From the NCBI GenBank assembly GCA_031472005.1, contig PZJY01000017.1, forward strand, positions 1 through 15,153: a stretch of DNA of 15,153 nt, given 5' to 3'. Made by a program: the position numbers and the translations under genes. Positions 9,476 through 15,153 of the stretch are shown piece by piece; position 1 is the first letter of the stretch; every line of letters starts with the position of its first letter. This DNA is from Tetracladium setigerum. Lineage: Eukaryota > Ascomycota > Leotiomycetes > Helotiales. The notes beneath the pieces were generated by a model, which was given only the letters and a program-made list of their open reading frames with translations, was not told where the DNA came from and did not search any database.

Positions 9476-9634
9476 CCGAAATTCTAGTGAGGTCTTGGCG
9501 TAGATGTGATATAGCGGGACCTAAATATAGCTCGCTTAGGAATATGGCATTTGCTTATTAGACTAATATAGCGCTTACGCTCACTCAATTTAGAGCATCG
9601 GCAGCCGCCTCTATCGCCGATCGTACTTAAGTGC

Positions 9635-9700
9635 TACCACCTCACTTTATCACTCACCTTATCACTTACTTAATCACTCACTTAATCACTCTCACTACCT
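9635..9700 (+). repeat. 12-bp minisatellite, ATCACTCACTTA
   Basis: Within copy 1 of repeat C, three to four consecutive 12-bp units of the form ATCACTCACCTT / ATCACTTACTTA / ATCACTCACTTA are followed by ATCACTCTCACT. The same array is at about 11,116-11,165 in copy 2. Confidence 0.7.
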
Positions 9701-9960
9701 CTCTCCCCCCTTAATTCACCACCATTATCACTACTTTAATCGATCACTCTACCTATCACCTAAACACTTACCACCTGGCTAACACTCACTCTCATTACCT
9801 CTTCCCTTACCACCTTGCCGCTATTATAGCCGCCTAAGCGCTTATAAGCCTTAGCCACTCTCTCTTACCCTCTCTTTTACCTTATAAATACTCCACTCTT
9901 TATATATTAATACCTCTCCTTCCCTTATATAGAGCACGTGAGCAAGATAGCTTAGTTAAT

Positions 9961-9989
9961 CAGAATGAACCCACCCTTAAAACCCTAAG
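9961..9989 (+). repeat. Internal telomere-like tract 1 with boundary motif
   Basis: CAGAATGAACCCACCCTTAA is followed by AACCCTAAG. The C-rich repeats run in the same direction as the terminal telomere. The motif occurs three times in the window (also 10806 and 11461). Confidence 0.75.
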
Positions 9990-10805
9990 TATTTAAGTCG
10001 TGGCGATGAATATCTTACTTATTAGATAAGTAGAAGAAGAGGAGGGGGGCGATATAGCTAGCCGAAGTGCTTATATAATAAGAGAGAGTTAAACGATATA
10101 TAATTATTACGTATTAATATAAGAAAGTTATATTATTAAAGGGTATTACTTATTATACTTATTTCTTAGATTTTAAAGCCTTAGATTATATAAAAGGTAT
10201 TATATAATAAGGAGTCCTTATTAATAGTAAGATATAATAAAGGATATACTTATAATTAAATCTAATAAAGAGTCGCTATATATAATCTTTAGTTTATATA
10301 ACGTTATAATAAGGTCACGTTATAATTTTATTCTTATAAGTTAGGAATTAGCTATAAAAAAGGACGATATATTTCGGGATAATTTATTAAGATTATAAGT
10401 ATACTTAATAGTGTTTTATAAGTTATAAGTATATAGAATATAATTATAATAAAGAGTAAGAATATTAAGTATTATAAGTGGATATATTATAAGAAAAGTT
10501 ACTTTATTAAGCGTGGCGTTACGATAATTAGTTTTAGAAGTTTAAATAACGGAGTTTATTACTTATAAGTAAGAGCGATAAGTTATTACGTGAGAGGTAA
10601 TATTACTTATAAGTAAGAATAATAAGTAATAAGAAAGATATAATAAGGGGATATAAAGTATTAAGTAAGGAGGGATATTAAGGTGGGGGTTATAATAAGC
10701 CTCTTAAGAATAGGACGTGATAGAGTATAATAATATAAGGGTTATTAGATAATTCTTAGCGTTTATTTTAATGTGATGACGGGGGGATTCAAGGGGATAT
10801 AGTGG
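9990..10805. other. AT-rich RIP DNA between internal telomere tracts 1 and 2, no gene seen
   Basis: About 800 bp of very AT-rich sequence contain no ORF. It has many short TATAAT/TTATAAG-type repeats. The perfect 14-bp palindrome TTACTTATAAGTAA occurs at 10559-10572 and 10603-10616 within a longer direct repeat. It ends with ATAGTGGCAG against the second boundary motif; the same ten bases recur at 11586-11595. Confidence 0.5.
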
Positions 10806-10835
10806 CAGAATGAACCCACCCTTAACCCTAACCCT
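10806..10835 (+). repeat. Internal telomere-like tract 2 with boundary motif
   Basis: The same 20-bp motif CAGAATGAACCCACCCTTAA leads into ACCCTAACCCT, the best internal telomere match in the window. Unlike tracts 1 and 3 it is not preceded by repeat C, so the motif is a unit of its own. Confidence 0.8.
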
Positions 10836-11035
10836 GAATAAGGACTCGGCCCGGGAGGACCCGTACGCTACGCTTACTAAAGTAGTAAACGCTAAACGGC
10901 TTAAGTATAAGGCGCTAGGCGCTTCTTTAGCCCGATTATCTTCTCGGCTAGTAGCCTAATAGAAAAGGATATTATAACTACCTTTTAAGAGTTTTAGAAA
11001 CTCCTCGGTCCGGCAAGCGCTAATTAGCTTAACAT
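10836..11035. other. Short spacer between tract 2 and repeat C copy 2
   Basis: A GC-rich start (ACTCGGCCCGGGAGGACCCG at 10844) passes into ordinary RIP-type DNA. I see no gene. Confidence 0.4.
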
Positions 11036-11488
11036 TAATATAACTCTTACGCTTACTTAATTTAAAGCATCGGCAGCCGCCTCTATCGCCGATCGTACTT
11101 AAGTGCTACCACCTTACTTTATCACTCACCTTATCACTCACTTAATCACTCACTTAATCACTCTCACTACCTCTCTCCCCCCTTAATTCACCACTACTAT
11201 CACTACCTCGATCGATCACTCTACCTGCCACTTAAACACCTATCACCTGGCTAACACTCACTCTCACCACCTCTTCCCTTACCTCTTTACCGCTATTATA
11301 GCCGCCTAAGCGCTTATAAGCCTTAGCCACTCTCCTTTACCTCTCACGTTCACTTCCCTTACTTACCTTTCACTTTCACCTTTATAAACACTTCACCTTA
11401 TATATATCAATCTTTCTCTTTCCCTTATATAGAGCACGTGAGCAGGATAGCTTAGTTAGTTAGAATGAACCCACCCTTAAACCCTAAG
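11036..11488 (+). repeat. Subtelomeric repeat C, copy 2 (453 bp)
   Basis: This is the second copy of the repeat at 9564-9989, offset by 1,472 bp at its start and 1,500 bp at its end. It is the less compact copy, with extra pyrimidine-rich sequence at about 11,345-11,390. It ends with TAGAATGAACCCACCCTTAA (11461-11480; first base changed C to T) and ACCCTAAG. Confidence 0.85.
11461..11488 (+). repeat. Internal telomere-like tract 3 with boundary motif
   Basis: This is the third occurrence of the boundary motif and telomere-like tail, ending ACCCTAAG at 11481-11488. Those eight bases recur at 11576-11583, on the far side of the GC-rich island. Confidence 0.75.
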
Positions 11489-11575
11489 CCGGGATGAGCG
11501 CGGCCGGGGCCAGAGCGTAGCGACCCGGCCAGCCCCGGCTGCGCAACCTCGACGACTCCCGCCACCCGTTCCCGG
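11489..11575. mobile_element. 87-bp GC-rich island with flanking 8-bp direct repeats (possible micro-element)
   Basis: An abrupt block of roughly 75-80% GC lies in AT-rich DNA. It begins CCGGGA and ends TCCCGG, a 6-bp terminal inverted repeat, and is flanked on both sides by ACCCTAAG (11481-11488 and 11576-11583), as an 8-bp target duplication would be. Inside, GCGCGGCCGGGGC (11498-11510) and GCCCCGGCTGCGC (11532-11544) form a 13-bp imperfect inverted repeat with one mismatch. It shows no RIP. Because ACCCTAAG is itself telomere-like, the flanking repeat could be coincidental. A structured RNA fragment or foreign insert are alternatives. Confidence 0.4.
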
Positions 11576-11583
11576 ACCCTAAG

Positions 11584-12310
11584 AAATAGTGGCAGTAATT
11601 TATTAAATAGAGAGCTTTATACTTAACTTAATATTTAAATCAGGATTTATACGTTATCTATATCAGCTTATTTATACTTATAATCACCCTAGTGATTAAC
11701 TCCCTTACTTTAACTAGCAAATAAACCCTCAATTACGACTTCATTAAAGTTAGTGGAACCGGAACCGTGACACATGTGTTGATGGTCATCACAGGATATT
11801 GTAAAGAAAGCTCGGTAATTGACTCTCAAAGACTGATGCGTGAGAAACGATAGGTCAGCAAATAATAATTTAAGTTACGAGAATGACGTGGTGGCTAGGA
11901 GAAGGGCGGACTATCTGAATTTCGTGACACTTAATCGTGATAAACAATGTTATCATTATGATAATCTGACTTTGTTTTGTTGAGTAAGACACGCTCGGAT
12001 TCCCCTGATTAACCGGAACAGAACCCCGTTCGCCGAAAGGTAAACACTTACCGACACTAGTGTCGTATCTGTGGTTCAGCCCAGGAAAAGCATACGCCAA
12101 CAGACCCTCTGAGGCAAAGATTTTACTTAAAATCCTACCCTTAATAGGCCCCCTGCCAGCGCTAAAGGCGTAAGACTTGTCGCTTTAACGTGGCCTTTAT
12201 AGTAGATTAATTATAAACTAAATCATCAATAATGGTAAATTTGGAAAGGAAATCCACTAACATTCAAAAATATGTCTATTCATAATTGTCAGTATCAAGC
12301 CACATGGGTG
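11584..12310. other. Gene-free transition from RIP DNA to normal DNA
   Basis: Up to about 11,750 the sequence is AT-rich and RIP-like. After about 11,760 CpA and TpG reappear at normal levels (for example GACACATGTGTTGATGGTCA at 11767). A 76-codon minus-strand open frame at 11870-12100 has no recognisable domain or fungal gene structure and I do not call it. No RNA gene is seen. Confidence 0.5.
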
Positions 12311-12685
12311 AATGGCTTGTACCGCCCACTCACCCCCCTCATCTCCGAGGGTTACAAGTTTTATACAGCCTAGGGAGAGCTTGATAAAAGTGAGGGGTAT
12401 AATCGTGTCGTGGACACCGATCCTTTGGAGGTGGTGTTATAAGTATCCACCCTCCCCCCTCTGGAGGTGGCCGGCTCAACGTAGGACACGTAGCAACGTA
12501 GGACACACAAAATTCATTCGAGATATCACATGTTACCTTTGTGTTGAGACTACTTATGCTTGCATCCTGTCGTATATTCTTACTTCACTCATCATCTTCC
12601 TGAAGCTCAATCGCTCTACTCAATTACCTAATCTGCTATTCCATCCCCAAACGACTCTTTCCAGCTCTCATACCCGCTCTCCAAG
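12311..12685 (+). promoter_or_regulatory. Upstream region and leader of the amidotransferase gene
   Basis: The last 130 bases before the ATG are rich in C and T (runs such as TCTTCCTGAAGCTCAATC, ACTCTTTCCAGCTCTC), as in many fungal promoters and leaders. Farther up, CAACGTAGGACAC occurs twice exactly (12477-12489 and 12494-12506) as a 17-bp tandem duplication, and GGAGGTGG occurs at 12427 and 12463. These could be factor-binding sites. A 148-codon frame beginning at 12312 crosses this region but looks non-coding until it joins the first exon after a frameshift. Confidence 0.4.
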
Positions 12686-13908
12686 ATGTGTCGCTGGTTC
12701 GCTTATTATCTCCGGCTCTGAAGATTGTCTCCTCGAGGATGTTCTGATCAGTATGTGAAACATCAAGTCTCATTGCCACACTTGCTGACTATATGATAGC
12801 ACCTGACCACTCACTTCTGAAGCAAGTGAATGGGAACTACCTCCGTGAAATTGTCATTCGCCCGCCGCCGCCTAAAGACGATGAACCATCCGCCGAGGAC
12901 TTTGACAATTGGCTCAATGTTGATGGCTTTGGAATGGTGTGGTATACACCCACGTTTTCGGGTGAGTTTTATGCTTTGCAGAAGAACACCATATTTCCTC
13001 TCTTCAGTGTGGGAAAGAAGAGCTGGGGAGACAATTTTTAAGCCTTGCATGGCTAACAACTCATAGAATTTACCCCTCTACAAGCTGGTGGTCAAAAGCT
13101 TCATCCAGCTCAGTACAGAACCATCCAGCCGCCTATCAACGACGCGAACCTTCGCTCCATCTGTGCCAACAGCTCCAGCAAAGTGGTTCTCGCCCACATT
13201 CGTGCTACAAGTGGGGCGGGGGTGGTGGCCGTCAACAACCATCCTTTCATATTCGGTATTCATGCCTTGATGCACAACGGTCTCATATCCAGCTTTGAGG
13301 GAGATGTCAAACGCAAAATCATCGATCTCATATCTCACGAGGCATATGACCGCATTCAGGGCACAACCGATTCCGAGCACTTTGCCGCTCTATTTATGAC
13401 ATACTTGTGCCCAGACAAGACGCCGTCACGCAAAACCCCGATCCCACCCCAGCAGCGAAGGCCAAGATTCCTGCAGCCTGGGAAGAGTTTCATACGGCCG
13501 AGGAAATGAAAGAAGCCTCTCTTGAAAACCATAAAGGCGATCATCCACATCCAAAAAGATGTTCTCGGCAACGACGTATTCCAACTTTTTCAACATCGCT
13601 GTCACAGATGGCAATGCTCTCGTCGCTTGTCGCTTTCGCAACCATGAGACGGATGAGCCTACCTCCCTGTATTATTCTACAACGGCAGGTCCGACGCTCG
13701 ACAGTCGGTATCCGAGTGATCTTGACGCTCTTTCCCAGACCAAGAAGCACGCGCCGTGTGTCATTGCCAGTGAGAGCGTTCGACAAAACTACATGAGTGG
13801 ACAAAGGTGCTCAAGAATCAGATGCTGTTGGCCGAGGACGGTGCTCTGCTTAGGATTGAAGCTATGCATATTGATCAAGAGCTCAATTGTCCAAAAGATT
13901 CATTTTAA
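12686..13908 (+). pseudogene. Dug3-like class II glutamine amidotransferase, frameshifted
   Basis: The family (N-terminal nucleophile, Gn-AT-II) hydrolyses amide bonds; yeast Dug3 works in cytosolic glutathione breakdown with Dug1 and Dug2. ATG at 12686 begins MCRWFAY, with catalytic Cys2 exposed after Met removal, and A at -3. Intron 1 is 12751-12799 (GTATGT, CTGAC, TAG) and intron 2 is 12962-13066 (GTGAGT, GCTAAC, TAG); both rejoin the frame. Conserved blocks follow: VDGFGMVWYTPT, NLRSICAN, VVLAHIRAT, VNNHPFIFG, MHNGLISSF, GTTDSEHFAALFMTYL, VTDGNALVACRFRNH. The stop is TAA at 13906. About 350 residues span the family from end to end. Indels shift the frame near 12,705 (+1), 13,423 (-1), 13,518 (+1), 13,578 (+1 or -2) and 13,775 (+2 or -1). 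Either it is a recent pseudogene, as it shows no RIP, or the assembly has indel errors. Confidence 0.88.
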
Positions 13909-13914
13909 CTAGGC

Positions 13915-14340
13915 ACAGCAGTTATAGCAGATAAGATTCACAATTTTCTTAGTTATTTAATCTTATATAAATATATTATTCCCTTTTCATTAGTATTCGT
14001 TAAAGAGAATAAATTATAAGTATAGTAGTAGACTAGTTACTAAGATAATAATGTTTAATTTAAGTTGAGTATATAGCTTTTATTTAAGAAAGATTATTTA
14101 CTTATATAGAACCTTTATCTTAATGGGAGTCCCTTAAGCGAGGGAGCCTTAGAGCCCTAGGACTTTAAGAGCCTTAAGGACTCCGGGCTCTTGCTAAGCC
14201 TGGACTTTATCACGTGATTAAAATTAAATAAGTGTCTTACTTATTATTATATTATTATTAATTAAATATATTAAATAATTAAAAGTCCTCTTAAAGTAAG
14301 TCTTAAGGGTTACTTAACTCGTAGGACTTATATTACTCCT
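13915..14340 (-). mobile_element. Diverged solo LTR, reverse orientation, related to the Ty3/Gypsy LTR
   Basis: An AT-rich RIP block lies between two host genes. On the minus strand, 14066-13990 aligns with LTR positions 8104-8181: both start AACTTAAAT, share TAGT around AACTAGTCTA/AATTAGTCTA, and end AACGAATACTAA. Farther left in LTR terms, CCTACGAGTTAAGTAACCC (14326 downward) matches CCTAAGAGTTAAGTGACCC at 7767. TCACGTGA is kept at 14210-14217. No internal gag-pol sequence is present, so it is a solo LTR or fragment of a related family. Exact ends and a target duplication could not be fixed. Confidence 0.7.
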
Positions 14341-14349
14341 AAGCCTTAG

Positions 14350-15153
14350 GCTCTTCGTGAGAGGTTTGTGGAGAGGGAGAGAGATCGGTCACCATCGCCG
14401 GTTGATAGAGCGCGCATTCGAAATATCGAGCAGAAAGAAGTTGTTAGGCAGCCTTCCCCAGCTCCATTACCTCCGCCTCCACCAATACAAGCGCTGGCGA
14501 TTCACCAGGAGGTCATTACTCATAGACATATTGACCATGGTAAGTCGTCTGCTTCCGTTTTTTAAAATCAGATATTTGCTAACAAATACAGGGTTCGAAC
14601 GTGCCCGAGTACCCACCCTGCCTCCCCTCCATCGTTTCAACAGAACAAAAGAGACCGATATCGACATCTACACATCTCGCAATCACACAGATGTAGATAT
14701 CACTCGCCGAACCTCCGATACCCGATCCCGTACTCCACTAGCCCCTCCAAGACGAGAACGAGAGCTAATCCATGACGACTCATACATCTACGAACAAGAA
14801 GGAGATAGACAACAAGCGACCAAAAACCGACTCGAGATCTCCAGACGCCGTAGCCTGAGTGCTCAACGTCCATTAAGAGAGAGATCTAGATCCCGAGTAC
14901 GAGTCGATATCAAAATGATGAGAATGAAGCGGATTACTACGGAAGGAAAACAAACGAGCGAGCATACATCGGAGAAGCCTATAGCGGAGTCACGAAAGAC
15001 TGGTCAATAGTCGATTTACTACGCCGGAACAGAACGTGTTCGAATGGACGGCGTAGGAGGTGGAAGTCAAGAAATCTCCTGGCAAAAGTACAACGGAATC
15101 CGCCGCAGTAAAATCATACCAGAGCGAGATTCCGGACGTGAAAGCGTACGAGA
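14350..15153 (+). pseudogene. Arg/Ser-rich DUF8035-like protein, 5'-truncated, frameshifted, runs off window
   Basis: From 14350 the frame reads ALRERFVERERDRSPSPVDR, then a Pro-rich stretch and ITHRHIDH. An intron follows at 14540-14591 (GTAAGT, TTGCTAACA, CAG) and splices in frame to GFERARVPT, ETDIDIYTSRNHTDVDITRR, RSRTPLAPPRRERE and RRRSLSAQRPLRERSRSR. After a shift near 14,912 (-1 in an A-run) comes EADYYGRKTNERAYIGEAY and KDWSIVD; after another near 15,017 comes ERVRMDGVGGGSQE, WQKYNGIRRSKIIPERD to the window end. From memory this matches Pezizomycotina proteins annotated DUF8035, function unknown; I could not check. An in-frame TAG at 14347 and the adjoining LTR mean that the usual N-terminal part is missing. 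Intact splice sites and a mostly open frame suggest recent damage or sequence errors. Confidence 0.75.

Larger units (their letters stand above)
9564..9989 (+). repeat. Subtelomeric repeat C, copy 1 (426 bp)
   Basis: It matches 11036-11488 almost end to end: TAATATA, GCATCGGCAGCCGCC, a TCACTCAC-rich block, CACCTGGCTAACACTCACTCTCA, TATAGAGCACGTGAGCA, and finally the 20-bp motif CAGAATGAACCCACCCTTAA running into AACCCTAAG. The copies differ by transitions and an about 27-bp length difference near 9880. The plus strand is strongly pyrimidine-biased, like the telomere C-strand. No ORF is apparent. Confidence 0.85.

Noticed and set aside
11870..12100. 76-codon minus-strand open frame starting MAYAFPGLNHRYD
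   Set aside because: No recognisable domain, no introns or conserved fungal start context, and an ordinary length for chance in this base composition. Kept only as a possible fragment.
12312..12758. 148-codon plus-strand open frame
   Set aside because: Its first 125 codons cover the promoter and leader of the amidotransferase. Only the last part, after the first frameshift, is real exon sequence.
13078..13804. Several minus-strand open frames of 71-100 codons
   Set aside because: They are antisense shadows of the amidotransferase exon, whose plus-strand motifs are unmistakable.
14357..14540. Plus-strand frame beginning MRGLWRGREIGHH
   Set aside because: Before the intron this frame is wrong; the RERFVERERDRSPSPVDR frame is the coding one and joins it only after splicing at 14591.
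1..15153. CRISPR arrays, rRNA, tRNA, riboswitches, bacterial-type operons
   Set aside because: The sequence is fungal and subtelomeric. No regularly spaced identical repeats with unique spacers, no rRNA core motifs and no tRNA cloverleaf were seen by eye.

Overview
This window is the left end of a chromosome from a filamentous ascomycete (Pezizomycotina). It opens with a terminal CCCTAA tract, so the telomere lies at base 1. The two recognisable host genes carry short fungal introns (GTATGT or GTAAGT donors, CTAAC or CTGAC branch sites, TAG or CAG acceptors). From about 115 to 11,750 the DNA is AT-rich, poor in CpA and TpG, and rich in TpA. That is the mark of repeat-induced point mutation (RIP), and it explains why almost no long ORF survives there.

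Layout. 1-114: telomere. 115-1138: RIP-degraded DNA with a protein-like minus-strand remnant. 1139-8224: a complete Ty3/Gypsy LTR retrotransposon with a chromodomain, two 473-474 bp LTRs, a 5-bp target duplication (CTATA), ruined gag and pol, and an antisense ORF encoding a Zn2Cys6-like zinc cluster. It sits inside one unit of a roughly 220-bp repeat, whose halves can be matched on both sides. 8225-9563: more decayed repeats, including a second 220-bp tandem pair. 9564-11488: a layered subtelomere in which two copies of a 430-450 bp repeat, plus one further site, each end in a 20-bp boundary motif running into a short internal telomere-like tract. 11489-11575: an 87-bp GC-rich island flanked by 8-bp direct repeats. 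11584-12685: transition out of the RIP compartment, then the leader of the first host gene.

12686-13908 is a full-length but frameshifted gene for a Dug3-like class II glutamine amidotransferase. 13915-14340 is a reverse-oriented, diverged solo LTR related to the LTRs of the large element. 14350-15153 is the interior of an Arg/Ser-rich protein resembling the Pezizomycotina DUF8035 family. It lacks its 5' end at the LTR side, is frameshifted, and runs off the window.

Nothing here forms an operon or a working pathway. The region is a telomere-proximal dump of silenced transposons next to two damaged host genes. The most unusual items are the antisense zinc-cluster ORF, the 87-bp GC island, the layered internal telomere tracts, and a RIP-poor island inside the retroelement. 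Both host genes carry several small indels, so uncorrected assembly errors must be excluded before they are called pseudogenes. All family assignments were made by eye, without database searches.
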